Notes: a model not told the origin generated them from the sequence alone. DNA of 64,000 nt from Paucibacter sp. PLA-PC-4 (GCF_026241155.1 NZ_JAPFGP010000001.1:1-64000), one strand, 5' to 3'; numbered from the stretch's first letter, positions 7,329-16,776 are shown. Made by a program: numbers and translations.

Positions 7329-9683
7329 ATGAACGCACCCAAAGAAGGTTTCATCGGCCAGAGCGTCAAGCGCCGCGAGGACGCGCGCTTCCTGACCGGG
7401 CGGGGTCAGTACACAGATGACATTGTTCTGCCGCGCCAGACTTACGCCTACTTCCTGCGCTCGCCCTATGCCCATGCGCGCATCAAGAGCGTGGACACGG
7501 CAAGCGCGGTGGCGGCCGAGGGCGTGCTGGGCATCTACACCGGTGAGCACTTCCGCGCGATTGGCGGTCTGCCCTGCGGCTGGCTGATCAACAGCCTGGA
7601 CGGCAGTCCAATGAAGGAGCCCAAGCACCCGATCCTGGCTGACGGCAAGGTCCGCTACGTCGGCGATCCGGTTGCCCTGGTCGTGGCCGAGAGCTATGCC
7701 GAGGCCAAGGCCGCCGCCCAGCTCATCGAGATCGACTACGAGGAGCTGGTGCCGGCGGTCGACACCGCTGCCGCCAAGGGTCACGCGGGCCAGGTGCATG
7801 AGGAAGCGCCTGACAACGTCTGTTACACCTGGGGCTGCGGCGACAAAGCCGGCACCGATGCGGCCTTTGTCGGCGCCGCCCATGTGACGCGGCTGGAGTT
7901 TCGCAACAACCGGCTGATTCCCAATGCCATCGAGCCGCGCGCGGCCAATGCCGCCTACAACGCGAGCGACGACAGCTACACGCTCTACACGACCAGCCAG
8001 AACCCCCATGTGGCGCGACTGCTGATGTGCGCTTTCGTGCTGGGCATCCCCGAGCACAAGCTGCGCGTGGTCGCGCCCGATGTCGGTGGTGGCTTCGGCT
8101 CCAAGATCTTTCTCTACAACGAGGAAACCGCGCTGACCTGGGCCAGCAAGCAGGTCGGCCGGCCGATCAAGTGGACGGCTGACCGCTCCGAGGCATTCTT
8201 GAGTGACGCGCACGGCCGCGACCATGCGACCGTGGCCGAACTGGCGCTGGACGCCAGCGGCAAGTTCCTGGCGATGCGGGTTCATACGACCGCGAATCTG
8301 GGCGCCTATTTGTCGACCTTCGCGTCCAGCGTGCCGACCATCCTCTATGCGACGCTGCTGGCCGGCCAGTACACCACGCCCAAGATATATGCCGAGGTCA
8401 CCGGTGTGTTCAGCAACACCGCGCCGGTCGATGCCTACCGCGGCGCCGGCCGGCCCGAGGCCACCTATGTGGTTGAGCGTTTGGTCGAGACGGCGGCCAA
8501 GGAACTGGGCCTGAACCCGGCCGAGATCCGCCGCCGCAACTTCATCCAGAGCTTCCCCTACGCCACGCCGGTGGGCCTGACTTACGACACCGGCGACTAC
8601 GACACGACGCTCGACGAAGTCATCGAGCTGGCCGATGTGGCCGGCTTCGCGGCGCGCAAGGCGGTGTCCGAGGCCAAGGGGCTCAAGCGCGGCATCGGCT
8701 ACTCGACCTATATCGAGGCCTGCGGCCTGGCGCCCTCGAACATCGCCGGCGCTTTAGGCGCACGGGCCGGCCTGTTCGAGGCCGGCGAGGTGCGGGTTCA
8801 TCCGACCGGCAAGGTCACGATCTTCACCGGCAGCCACTCGCATGGCCAGGGGCATGAGACGACGTTCGCGCAGGTCGTCGCCGACCGGCTGGGCATCCCA
8901 ATTGACGATGTCAGCATCGAGCATGGCGACACCGCCAAGGTGCTGTTCGGCATGGGCACCTACGGCAGCCGTTCGCTATCGGTCGGCGGCACGGCCATCA
9001 TCAAGGCGGTCGACAAGGTCATCGCCAAGGGCAAGAAGATCGCTGCCCATTTGCTGGAGGCGGCCGATACCGACATCGAGTTCGAGAACGGTGTCTTCAA
9101 GGTGGCCGGCACCGACAAGAGCGTACCCTTTGCGTCCGTCTCGCTGACCGCCTATGTGCCGCACAACTATCCGCTGGACAAGCTGGAGCCCGGCTTGAAC
9201 GAAAACGCCTTCTACGACCCGACCAATTTCACCTATCCGGCCGGCAGCTATGTCTGCGAGGTCGAGGTCGATCCGGCCACCGGCGTGGTCCGGGTGGACC
9301 GCTTCAGCGCGGTCGATGACTTCGGCAATATCGTCAACCCGATGATTGTCGAGGGCCAGGTGCAGGGCGGCATCGCGCAAGGCATTGGCCAGGCGCTGCT
9401 GGAGCATGGCATCTACGACAACGAGAGTGGTCAGCTCTTGACCGGCAGCTACATGGACTATGCGATGCCGCGCGCCGACGATCTGCCCAGCTTCAATATC
9501 CGCACGTCCAAGGGCACGCCCTGCACGCACAACCCGTTGGGCGTCAAGGGCTGCGGCGAGGCCGGGGCCATAGGCTCGCCGCCAGCAGTGATCAATGCGA
9601 TCTGTGATGCCATCGGCGTCAAGGATCTGCCGATGCCCGCGACGCCGCATACCGTATGGCAAGCCATCCAGGCCAACCGTTGA
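7329..9683 (+). CDS. coxL: CoxL-like large (molybdopterin) subunit, form II
   Basis: The 784-residue subunit has the xanthine-dehydrogenase-family fold. An N-terminal a/b-hammerhead domain ([17 protein letters not shown]) is followed by the Mo-cofactor domains ([12 protein letters not shown], then the active-site loop). The active-site loop reads AYRGAGR at residues 369-375, the form II signature. It is not the AYxCSFR of proven form I CO dehydrogenases, whose Cys binds copper. The catalytic base lies in [13 protein letters not shown] near the C-terminus. CO oxidation is therefore possible but unproven. Other small aldehydes or aromatic heterocycles are alternatives. Confidence 0.9.
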   Translation: MNAPKEGFIGQSVKRREDARFLTGRGQYTDDIVLPRQTYAYFLRSPYAHARIKSVDTASAVAAEGVLGIYTGEHFRAIGGLPCGWLINSLDGSPMKEPKHPILADGKVRYVGDPVALVVAESYAEAKAAAQLIEIDYEELVPAVDTAAAKGHAGQVHEEAPDNVCYTWGCGDKAGTDAAFVGAAHVTRLEFRNNRLIPNAIEPRAANAAYNASDDSYTLYTTSQNPHVARLLMCAFVLGIPEHKLRVVAPDVGGGFGSKIFLYNEETALTWASKQVGRPIKWTADRSEAFLSDAHGRDHATVAELALDASGKFLAMRVHTTANLGAYLSTFASSVPTILYATLLAGQYTTPKIYAEVTGVFSNTAPVDAYRGAGRPEATYVVERLVETAAKELGLNPAEIRRRNFIQSFPYATPVGLTYDTGDYDTTLDEVIELADVAGFAARKAVSEAKGLKRGIGYSTYIEACGLAPSNIAGALGARAGLFEAGEVRVHPTGKVTIFTGSHSHGQGHETTFAQVVADRLGIPIDDVSIEHGDTAKVLFGMGTYGSRSLSVGGTAIIKAVDKVIAKGKKIAAHLLEAADTDIEFENGVFKVAGTDKSVPFASVSLTAYVPHNYPLDKLEPGLNENAFYDPTNFTYPAGSYVCEVEVDPATGVVRVDRFSAVDDFGNIVNPMIVEGQVQGGIAQGIGQALLEHGIYDNESGQLLTGSYMDYAMPRADDLPSFNIRTSKGTPCTHNPLGVKGCGEAGAIGSPPAVINAICDAIGVKDLPMPATPHTVWQAIQANR

Positions 9684-9699
9684 ACCGGGAGAGCACAGC

Positions 9700-10488
9700 A
9701 TGACATTCGCCTACCAACAAGCCACCAGCGTCGCCGACGCGGCCCAGGCCGTGCGGGGCAATAGCGAAGCCAAGATTCTGGCAGGCGGGCAGTCCCTGCT
9801 CGCTGCGATCAAGCAGGGCCTGGCCGCGCCCGAGGCCTTGATCGACCTGTCCGGACTGGCCGATCTCAAGGGCATCAAGATCGATGCAGGCAAGGTCACG
9901 ATTGGCGCGATGACCACGCACGCGGCGGTGGCTGCGTCCATGGATCTGGCCGCCGCGATACCGGCGCTGGCCGATCTGGCCGGCCGCATCGGCGACCGCC
10001 AGGTGCGCAACCGCGGCACGATCGGCGGCAGCCTGGCCAATAACGACCCGGCCGCCTGCTACCCGGCGGCGGTGCTGGCCCTGGGTGCCACCATCCACAC
10101 CGACCGGCGCTCGATTGCGGCCGATGATTTCTTCAAGGGCTTGTACGAGACCGCCTTGGCCGAGGGAGAGATCATCAGCTCGGTGAGCTTCCCCATCCCG
10201 GAGAAGGCCGGCTGGCAGAAGTTCAAGCAACCGGCCTCGCGCTTCTCCATCGTCGGCGTGTTCGTCGCGAAGACGGCCGGCGGCGCGCGGGTGGCCGTGA
10301 CTGGTGCCGGGTCTTGCGTGTTCCGCACCACGGCCATTGAGGCCGCGCTCAACAGCAGTTGGACCGCCGCTGCGGCCCAGGCTGTCGGCATCAGTGACGA
10401 GGGCCTGAACAACGATTTGCATGGCTCGGCGGCCTACCGGGCCGCGCTGATCCCGGTGCTGGCCGGCCGCGCGGTGGCGGCGGCTTGA
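9700..10488 (+). CDS. coxM: CoxM-like FAD-binding medium subunit
   Basis: The 262-residue FAD subunit has the family motifs AGGQSLL (about 29-35) and TIGGSLANNDPA (about 107-118), which bind the FAD diphosphate, followed by a CO-dehydrogenase flavoprotein C-terminal domain. It accepts electrons from the CoxS clusters and hands them to the respiratory chain. The ATG at 9700 follows a GGGAGAG ribosome site 16 bases after the CoxL stop. Its stop overlaps the next start by one base. Confidence 0.92.
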   Translation: MTFAYQQATSVADAAQAVRGNSEAKILAGGQSLLAAIKQGLAAPEALIDLSGLADLKGIKIDAGKVTIGAMTTHAAVAASMDLAAAIPALADLAGRIGDRQVRNRGTIGGSLANNDPAACYPAAVLALGATIHTDRRSIAADDFFKGLYETALAEGEIISSVSFPIPEKAGWQKFKQPASRFSIVGVFVAKTAGGARVAVTGAGSCVFRTTAIEAALNSSWTAAAAQAVGISDEGLNNDLHGSAAYRAALIPVLAGRAVAAA

Positions 10489-11369
10489 TGGCGGCCTTGC
10501 CGGCCAGCATCGACGAGACGGCGGCACAACTGCTGGCCCAGGGCTATGTCGCCCAGCGCGAACTGGCCACCGCCGCCTTCCTGGCCCTGCGCCTGCAGCG
10601 ACCGCTCTTCCTGGAGGGCGAGCCGGGCACCGGCAAGACCGAGATCGCCAAAGCTCTGGCCGCGATGCTGGGCCGACCGTTGATACGGCTGCAGTGCTAT
10701 GAGGGCCTGGATCTGGCCAGCGCGGCTTATGAGTGGAACTATGCGCGGCAGATGCTTGAGATCAAGAGCGGCGGTCTGGCGGGCGACGAGCTGTTCGCAC
10801 GCCGCTTCCTCATCGCGCGGCCGCTGCTGCAGGCCTTGGAACAGCCGGGGGTGCTGCTGATCGACGAGCTGGACCGTGCCGACGAGCCTTTCGAGGCCTT
10901 TTTGCTGGAGTTGCTGAGCGATTTCCAGCTCAGTATTCCCGAGCTGGGTGTGATCAAGGCCGCAGAGCCGCCTATCGTCGTGCTGACCAGTAACCGCACC
11001 CGCGAGATCCATGATGCGGTCAAGCGGCGTTGCCTCTACCACTGGGTAGATTTCCCTGATGCGCAGCGCGAGCTACAGATCCTGCGGCTCAAGGTGCCCG
11101 GTGCTGGCGACGCGCTATCGCGCCAGATCGTCGCCTTCATCCAAGGCTTGCGAACCCTGGACCTGTACAAGTTGCCCGGCGTGGCCGAGACCATCGAGTG
11201 GTCGCGCGCGCTGTTGGAACTCAATGCCCTTGTGCTGGACCCTGAGACGGTCAGCAACACGTTGGGCGTGCTCCTAAAGTACCAGGACGACATCGCCAAA
11301 GTGCAGGGCTCGGAGGCGGCGCGGCTGCTGGAGCAGGTGAGGGTGGCCACGCATGGCTCAGTTGGCTGA
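10488..11369 (+). CDS. coxD: CoxD-like MoxR-family AAA+ ATPase
   Basis: The 293-residue ATPase has Walker A GEPGTGKT (44-51), Walker B VLLIDELD (122-129) and sensor 1 VLTSNRTRE. In Oligotropha, CoxD is needed to build the metal-sulfur active site of CO dehydrogenase and works with the VWA protein CoxE. The start ATG overlaps the coxM stop (TGATG), and the 3' end overlaps coxE by 17 bases, so all three are translationally coupled. Confidence 0.88.
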   Translation: MAALPASIDETAAQLLAQGYVAQRELATAAFLALRLQRPLFLEGEPGTGKTEIAKALAAMLGRPLIRLQCYEGLDLASAAYEWNYARQMLEIKSGGLAGDELFARRFLIARPLLQALEQPGVLLIDELDRADEPFEAFLLELLSDFQLSIPELGVIKAAEPPIVVLTSNRTREIHDAVKRRCLYHWVDFPDAQRELQILRLKVPGAGDALSRQIVAFIQGLRTLDLYKLPGVAETIEWSRALLELNALVLDPETVSNTLGVLLKYQDDIAKVQGSEAARLLEQVRVATHGSVG

Positions 11370-12537
11370 CCTGCCCGCACATCTGGCGACCAATGTGATG
11401 CACTTCGCCCGCGTGTTGCGCCAGTCCGGTATGGCCGTGGGCACGGACCGGGTGCAGCTGTGTTTGGAGGCGCTGCAGGTGGCTGGACTCGAATCGCGGG
11501 CCGATTTCAAGGCCACGCTGGCCGCCTGCCTGATCGACCGCGCGGCGCACCGGCCATTGTTCGAGCAGGCTTTTTACCTGTTTTGGCGAGACCCAGATCT
11601 GCTGGGCCGGGTGATGGCGATGATGCTGCCGCGTGCCCAGGCAAAACCCGGCAGCCCGCCGCCACCGGAGAACCGGCGCCTGGCCGATGCACTGTTCCCT
11701 CAGGGGCAGCCACAAGGTCAGAAGCCGCGTGAACCGGAGGAGCAGATCGAAATCGATGCCCGGCTCAGCTGGAGCGATCAGGAACTGCTGCGCCAGCGCG
11801 ATTTCGAGACGATGACGACAGAGGAATGGGCCGCCGCCAAGCGCCTTTTGGCGCGGCTGCGCCCCTTGTTCGAGACCCGGCCAACACGCCGCTTTCGTCC
11901 GGCCGCTCAGGGCCGCTTCGACTGGCGAGCAACCCTGCGCGCGCAGACCCGCCAGGAGTTGGCGCCACCGCGCTGGCGCCGGACCAGGGTCAAGGTCGCG
12001 CCGCTCGTGATCCTGGCCGACATCTCTGGCTCGATGAGCCGCTACTCACGCATGCTTTTGCACCTGGCCCATGGCCTGGCCAATCCCGCCGAGCGGCGCC
12101 ATGCCCCCAAGGTCACCAGCTTTGTTTTCGGCACGCGGCTGACGGCCATTACGCGGCTTCTGAAGCAGCGCGACCCCGATATCGCGGTGGGCGCCGTCGC
12201 GCGCGCGGTGGCCGACTGGTCGGGCGGCACCCGCATTAGCGCCTGCCTGCATCAGTTCAACCATGATTGGGCGCGTCGCGTGCTGAGCAGCGACACCACG
12301 GTGCTCTTGATCACCGACGGGCTGGAGCAGGGCGACAGTGCCGACGCACTGGCCTTCGAGGCGCGTCGCCTGCGCCTGTCCTGCCGCCACCTGATCTGGT
12401 TGAATCCGTTGCTGCGCTTTGAGGGATTTGAGCCCAGGGCGGCCGGCATCAAGGCCTTACTTCCCGAGGTGAGCGCCCATCTTCCCGCCCACAACCTGGC
12501 TAGTCTTGAAGACCTGGTGAACACCTTATGCAACTGA
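11353..12537 (+). CDS. coxE: CoxE-like VWA-domain protein
   Basis: The 394-residue protein has a C-terminal von Willebrand A domain with the metal-ion-dependent adhesion motif D223-x-S225-x-S227 (DISGSMS) and a later SGGTRIS segment. The N-terminal half is helical, with a proline-rich linker at about 95-130. MoxR ATPase plus VWA pairs act as metal-site chaperones; this one is expected to serve the molybdenum hydroxylase encoded just upstream. It overlaps coxD at its start and coxG at its end. Confidence 0.87.
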   Translation: MAQLADLPAHLATNVMHFARVLRQSGMAVGTDRVQLCLEALQVAGLESRADFKATLAACLIDRAAHRPLFEQAFYLFWRDPDLLGRVMAMMLPRAQAKPGSPPPPENRRLADALFPQGQPQGQKPREPEEQIEIDARLSWSDQELLRQRDFETMTTEEWAAAKRLLARLRPLFETRPTRRFRPAAQGRFDWRATLRAQTRQELAPPRWRRTRVKVAPLVILADISGSMSRYSRMLLHLAHGLANPAERRHAPKVTSFVFGTRLTAITRLLKQRDPDIAVGAVARAVADWSGGTRISACLHQFNHDWARRVLSSDTTVLLITDGLEQGDSADALAFEARRLRLSCRHLIWLNPLLRFEGFEPRAAGIKALLPEVSAHLPAHNLASLEDLVNTLCN

Positions 12538-13079
12538 CCGGACAAGAAACTCTGCCCGTCGCCCAGGCCCAGGCCTGGGCCGCGCTCAACGACACCGAGA
12601 TGCTGAAGACATCCATCACCGGCTGCGAGTCGCTGACACCGGTAGGAGAAAACGAATACGAGGTCTTGCTTGCGGTCGCAATCGGCCCAGTCAAGGCGAA
12701 GTTCAAAGGCAAGCTCAAGCTCTCCGAGCTGCAGCCGCCGACCAGCTACCAGCTCGCCTTCGAGGGCTCGGGCGGCGCTGCCGGCCACGGTAAGGGCACG
12801 GCCCAGGTGCGGCTGGAGACGCTGGGTCCGGCCCAGACCCTGCTGCACTACACGGTGCTGGCCAGCGTCGGCGGCAAGATCGCGCAGATCGGTTCGCGCC
12901 TGGTCGATATGGCCGCGCAGAAGATGGCTGGCGACTTCTTCGCGGCTTTCAATGCAGCACTGGCCGAGCGCTATGGCGTGACGCCGGCGGAGCCGCCGGC
13001 TCCGCCCAAGGGCGTCTTCCAGCGCTTCCTTGACTGGTATCTGGGCTGGCTGGGTCGGGTCTTCAGCAGCGGTCGCTGA
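12528..13079 (+). CDS. coxG: CoxG-like SRPBCC protein
   Basis: The 183-residue protein starts with a CoxG-type START/SRPBCC domain (AWAALNDTEMLKTSITGCESL, then GPVKAKFKGKLKLSE, GGAAGHGKGTAQVRL, KIAQIGSRLVDMAAQKMAGDFF). The C-terminus has an amphipathic or hydrophobic tail (VFQRFLDWYLGWLGRVF) that could attach it to the membrane. CoxG proteins are thought to link CO dehydrogenase to the membrane quinone pool. It is the last gene of the operon, and its 3' end overlaps the convergent photolyase-like gene by 17 bases. Confidence 0.87.
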   Translation: MQLTGQETLPVAQAQAWAALNDTEMLKTSITGCESLTPVGENEYEVLLAVAIGPVKAKFKGKLKLSELQPPTSYQLAFEGSGGAAGHGKGTAQVRLETLGPAQTLLHYTVLASVGGKIAQIGSRLVDMAAQKMAGDFFAAFNAALAERYGVTPAEPPAPPKGVFQRFLDWYLGWLGRVFSSGR

Positions 13080-14250
13080 GCTTCAGCGCCGCGCTGGCCC
13101 GCTTCCACCATTGCGAAAACGAATCGCAATGCCGGGCCACCGGGGCGAACAACTGCGGCCTCGGCCGGCAGCGGGCCACGCCGTGCAGGGCCGGCGAGAG
13201 ATGCGGGTCGGCCACCATCTGGACCGAGCGCGCCTGCGCCAGCGCGCCGGCCAGCGTGGCCGCATCGCCCCACCAGCGCAACGCGGCCAGCTCGCTCATG
13301 CGCTGGCCGACAAAGGTCCAGCGCGCCGCACTCCAGGGCCAGCACGCGTGCAGATGGCCGGCCTCGAAGATCGCCACGCTGACGCTGTCGGCGGGCAAGT
13401 CGGGCGGCGGATCGGCCAGGGCCCAGGCGTGGACCAGCCAGACATCGCGCCCCGCGACCGCCGTCGAATCGGGCACGCCCCAGGCAGCAGGCGGCCGTTC
13501 GTGCAGGGCTGGCTCGTCGACACCCAGGGCCTGCCGCGATTGGGCGCCAACCGGCTCGGCGCTGCGGGCGATGGCATCGAGGGCCTCGTAGGAGGTGTCG
13601 ATCACCGTGCCTGGGCTGTGCCAATCCGGCAGCGCGTGGCGCGCGACATTGCCGGCATTGAACAGATAGGGCTTGTGGCTGCCGGTGCCGGCCACCCATT
13701 GCCAGCTCAGATGGTTGCTTGCCAGGTCTCCGTCCAGCAGATGGCCATACATCCAATCGGCACCGATGCGCCAGTGGATTTTGCGCAGATGGACGATATA
13801 GCTGGCCAGCCACAGGCGCAGATGGTTGTGCAGGTAGCCCTCGGCGTAGAGCAGGCGCACCGCCCGGTCGATCACCGGAACGCCTGTGCGCGCCTCGCGG
13901 ATGTCGGCCGGCAGTTCGCGGGCATAGGCGCGGTCGGGCAGCGGGCCGGCATGCAGGGAGCGGAAAATCGCGTCGCCGCGGCGTTGCCAGACATGGTGGA
14001 AATACTCGCGCCAGCCGAACTCGTAGACCAGCTTGTGCTGCGGGTGCAGCGGACCGTGCTGCTCAGACAATGCGGTCATCACCGCAGGCAGGTCCAACAG
14101 GCCATGGCTCAGGTAGGGCGAGAGCCGCGTGACCGCGCCGTCCAGCGCATTGCGGCTGCGTGCGTACTCATGGGGGTCGATCGCGGCGAGCCGCGCCCGG
14201 GCGGCCGCCAGCGTGGGCGGGAAGTCGGGCTTGCCCATGTCCCGGTTCAT
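13063..14250 (-). CDS. photolyase-family FAD protein with apparently permuted domains
   Basis: Residues about 30-215 of this 395-residue protein match the FAD-binding half of photolyases/cryptochromes (LSPYLSHGLLDL, FGWREYFHH, TGVPVIDRAVRLL, LHNHLRLWLASYI, LLDGDLASN). The usual N-terminal antenna domain is absent. Residues about 267-360 instead look like an a/b domain (DVWLVHAW, SVSVAIFE, then SAARWTFVGQRMSELAALRWWGD), echoing the SPARWxFLxESLxxL...GD pattern of the normal antenna domain. The domain order therefore appears reversed. The gene overlaps phrB by 4 bases, so both come from one transcript. Repair activity cannot be assumed. Confidence 0.75.
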   Translation of the reverse strand: MNRDMGKPDFPPTLAAARARLAAIDPHEYARSRNALDGAVTRLSPYLSHGLLDLPAVMTALSEQHGPLHPQHKLVYEFGWREYFHHVWQRRGDAIFRSLHAGPLPDRAYARELPADIREARTGVPVIDRAVRLLYAEGYLHNHLRLWLASYIVHLRKIHWRIGADWMYGHLLDGDLASNHLSWQWVAGTGSHKPYLFNAGNVARHALPDWHSPGTVIDTSYEALDAIARSAEPVGAQSRQALGVDEPALHERPPAAWGVPDSTAVAGRDVWLVHAWALADPPPDLPADSVSVAIFEAGHLHACWPWSAARWTFVGQRMSELAALRWWGDAATLAGALAQARSVQMVADPHLSPALHGVARCRPRPQLFAPVARHCDSFSQWWKRASAALKLSDRC

Positions 14251-15791
14251 GCCGTAGCGGCTCGCAAAGCCTCGGCGTGGACGCGGATGGCCTGCCGCTG
14301 AGCGTTGTCCAGCCTTGCTAGATTTCTGAGCTGCATCTGCATGCGCGGCTGGCGCGCCAGCGCCTCCTCATGGCGCAGCAAGAAATCCCAGTACAGGCTT
14401 GTGTAGGGGCAGGCGCGCTCGCCCACGCGCTCGGCCGGGTCGTAGCGGCAGCCTTGGCAATAGGGCCCCATGCGTTGCAGGTATTTTCCGCTGGCGATAT
14501 AGGGTTTGCTGGCCATCAGACCGCCGTCGGCGAACTGGCTCATGCCCAGGGTGTTGGGCAGCTCCACCCACTCGACGGCATCGACGTAAACGCTCAGGTA
14601 CCAGGCATGCAGTTGCTTGGGGTCCACGCCCAGCAGCAGCGCGTACAGACCGGTCACCATCAGGCGCTGGATGTGGTGGGCATAGCCGTGCGCGAGGGTC
14701 TGCTTCAGTGCGTCGCGCAGGCAGGCCATCTCGGTGTCTCCACTCCAGTACCAGGCTGGCAGGGGCTGGTGGGCGTTCAGCGCATTGCGCTCCAGATAGC
14801 CGGGCATCTGGGTCCAGTAGATGCCGCGCACATACTCGCGCCAGCCGAGGATCTGGCGGATGAAGCCCTCGACGCTGGCCAGCGGCGCCCGGCCGGCCTG
14901 CCAGGCGGCCTCGGCCGCAGTGACTACCTCGCGCGGGTTAAGCAGCTTCAGGTTCAGCGCGGCTGCCAGCTGCGAGTGGTAGAGCCAGGGTTCGTCTGGC
15001 CACAGGGCATCCTGGTAGCGGCCGAACAGTGGCAGGCGCTCGGTGATGAAGTCCTGCAGCGCCTGCAGCGCGTCGGCGCGCGTGACTGGCCAGGCGAAAT
15101 GCGCCAGCGACCCCGGGTGATCGGCAAAGCGGGTGTTGACCAGCGCGATCACCTCGTGGGTGATCGCGTCTGGCGCGAACTCGGCGCGCGGCGGTCGCAA
15201 GCCGGGGCCATTCGAGCCAAAGGATTCGCGGTTCTCGGCATCGAAGTTCCACTGCCCGCCGACCGGCTGGCCATCGGCCTGCATCAGGACGCCGTGTCGG
15301 CTGCGCAGGTCGCGGTAGTAGTATTCCAGTCGCAGCTGCTTGCGGCCCTTGGCATGGGCCGCGAACTCGCGCACCGTCGCGTAGAAGTGCCGGTCCTCAC
15401 GCAGCTCCAGCGGCAGCCCGGCCTGCTTGGCCACCGCCTTCAGCGACTGCAGAACCCGCCAGTCCCCCGGCGCGGTCAGCAATAGGCGCTGAGGGCGCAA
15501 CTCGGCAATGCTAGCGCCGAGCTCATCCGCGAGCGAGCCGAGATTGCCCACATCGTCAAGCCGCCGGTAGTGCAGCGGGCGGCCGGCCGCTCGCAGCGCC
15601 TCAGCGAAGTGTCGCATCGCGGCCAGGAACAGCGCGATGCGCGGTTTGCCCGACCAGACATGCGTGGACTCCTCGGCCACTTCGGCCATCCAGACCGCGT
15701 CCTGCGCCGCATCGAAGTCATCGAAGGCGGCGGCCTGAAAATCGAGCTGGTCTCCCAGCACCAGCACCAGATGGCGCAGACCCTCATGCAT
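14247..15791 (-). CDS. phrB: FeS-containing bacterial photolyase/cryptochrome (PhrB type)
   Basis: The 514-residue protein begins with the family's N-terminal domain (LRHLVLVLGDQLD). Four cysteines, C357, C445, C448 and C461, are each exactly seven positions beyond the [4Fe-4S] ligands of Agrobacterium PhrB (350, 438, 441, 454). The C-terminal catalytic region has VEGFIRQILGWREYVRGIYW and YLSVYVDAVEWVELPNTLGMSQFADGG. PhrB proteins repair (6-4) photoproducts using FAD and light. It overlaps the DUF2256 gene upstream by 8 bases and the photolyase-like gene downstream by 4. Confidence 0.93.
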   Translation of the reverse strand: MHEGLRHLVLVLGDQLDFQAAAFDDFDAAQDAVWMAEVAEESTHVWSGKPRIALFLAAMRHFAEALRAAGRPLHYRRLDDVGNLGSLADELGASIAELRPQRLLLTAPGDWRVLQSLKAVAKQAGLPLELREDRHFYATVREFAAHAKGRKQLRLEYYYRDLRSRHGVLMQADGQPVGGQWNFDAENRESFGSNGPGLRPPRAEFAPDAITHEVIALVNTRFADHPGSLAHFAWPVTRADALQALQDFITERLPLFGRYQDALWPDEPWLYHSQLAAALNLKLLNPREVVTAAEAAWQAGRAPLASVEGFIRQILGWREYVRGIYWTQMPGYLERNALNAHQPLPAWYWSGDTEMACLRDALKQTLAHGYAHHIQRLMVTGLYALLLGVDPKQLHAWYLSVYVDAVEWVELPNTLGMSQFADGGLMASKPYIASGKYLQRMGPYCQGCRYDPAERVGERACPYTSLYWDFLLRHEEALARQPRMQMQLRNLARLDNAQRQAIRVHAEALRAATA

Positions 15792-15963
15792 GGCGGCGCG
15801 TCTTTGCGCTGCGGCAAGCGTCGGAACAGTAACGCACCTCGCTCCAGACCCTGGCCCAGCGCTTGCGCCAGCTCATGGCCCGGCCGCAGGCCAGGCAAGG
15901 CTTGCTGGGCAGATATTGCTTGTTGCCCTTGAATGCAGGGCTGGCCGCGTCTGGTTTGTCCAT
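15784..15963 (-). CDS. DUF2256 small zinc-ribbon protein
   Basis: The 59-residue basic protein has the DUF2256 pattern: FKGNKQYLPSKPCLACGR, then WRKRWARVWSEVRYCSDAC. The two cysteine pairs (CxxC and CxxxC) suggest one zinc site. DUF2256 genes are frequent neighbours of FeS-type photolyases. Here the stop overlaps phrB by 8 bases, so it is the leader gene of the photolyase transcript. Its role is unknown; helping cofactor loading or DNA targeting is only a guess. Confidence 0.85.
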   Translation of the reverse strand: MDKPDAASPAFKGNKQYLPSKPCLACGRAMSWRKRWARVWSEVRYCSDACRSAKTRRHA

Positions 15964-15970
15964 CGGTCGC

Positions 15971-16303
15971 TCAAGCCTTCTTGGCCCAGGCACTGCACCA
16001 GCCTTTGCCGGCCACCTGCTTGCCGGCGAACAGCGGGCAGCCGCCTGCAGCGTCAGTCGCCTTGCCCTGGTAGAGCGCGCAGTTGGCGCAGTTTTGGCCG
16101 GTGGCGTACTTCGGGTACTTCTTCGTGTCGGTCTTGCCGGCATCTGCGACATAGCCGAGTGCGGCCGCCTGGGCGTCCTTCTCGTCTACCAGCTTGGCCT
16201 GGGCGCGCGCCTGCAGATGCACCCCGGCGCCTAACATCAGGCCGCCACCGGTCAGGCCGATCAGGAAAACGCGGCGCTGCGGGACGGATTGGGTTTTGGA
16301 CAT
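15971..16303 (-). CDS. high-potential iron-sulfur protein (HiPIP)
   Basis: The 110-residue protein has a Tat signal (RRVFLIGLTGGG...ARAQA) and a mature domain with four [4Fe-4S] ligands, C72, C75, C89 and C103, in the HiPIP spacing CxxC-x13-C-x13-C. Also present is the conserved aromatic/GW region KGWCSAW. HiPIPs are soluble periplasmic electron carriers, typical of purple phototrophs and their relatives. The gene is separated from DUF2256 by only 7 bases and lies in the same orientation, so it may be cotranscribed with the photolyase genes. Confidence 0.93.
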   Translation of the reverse strand: MSKTQSVPQRRVFLIGLTGGGLMLGAGVHLQARAQAKLVDEKDAQAAALGYVADAGKTDTKKYPKYATGQNCANCALYQGKATDAAGGCPLFAGKQVAGKGWCSAWAKKA

Positions 16304-16407
16304 GGTCTTGTCTCCTCGTTCACGATGGACACAGGCCTGGGGGGTAGAAGATGTGGACCGAGGGCCGGCGGGCTCGGTGCATCTGTGAGTTCAACGCGGG
16401 CAGGGGT

Positions 16408-16776
16408 TCAGGGTTGACGTCTCCACAGCCGGCGGGCGAACAAAAAGCCGCGGTACAGGCCTTCCAGCAGCGCGGGCAGCGGGCCTCGATCCAGCAGCCG
16501 GGCCAGCCAGGCCCAGCGCGGCAGTGCCCGCCACAATGTCAGAAAGCCGCGGGCCCCGCTGACTAGGCGGCCTTGGGCATCGCGCACATGCAGACGGGCC
16601 AGGGCCGCCTCGCGGCTGAGCCCCAGGCCCAGCGCGGCCGGCGGGCAATGCGCGACATCGACCCAGCACAGCTGCTCCGCACCCCGCTCGCGCTGGTACA
16701 GCGCGATTTCGCGGCTGCAGACCGGGCATGCACCGTCGAAATAGACGGTCAGTGTTGAGGGTGTGGCGGTGGTCAT
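16408..16776 (-). CDS. DCC-family (DUF393) thiol-disulfide oxidoreductase-like protein
   Basis: The 122-residue protein has the defining motif YFDGACPVCSREI (C-x-x-C near residues 17-20) and the C-terminal ARLHVRDAQGRLVSGARGFLTLWRALPRW pattern of DUF393. The family is distantly thioredoxin-like; redox activity is presumed rather than shown. The start at 16776 begins directly before the motif. It is transcribed away from the MerR regulator gene, sharing a roughly 100-base promoter region with it. Confidence 0.85.
   Translation of the reverse strand: MTTATPSTLTVYFDGACPVCSREIALYQRERGAEQLCWVDVAHCPPAALGLGLSREAALARLHVRDAQGRLVSGARGFLTLWRALPRWAWLARLLDRGPLPALLEGLYRGFLFARRLWRRQP

Noticed and set aside
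13030-14301. 423-residue frame on the plus strand over the photolyase-like gene
   Set aside because: The minus strand shows photolyase motifs in order; the plus frame has none and no good start site.
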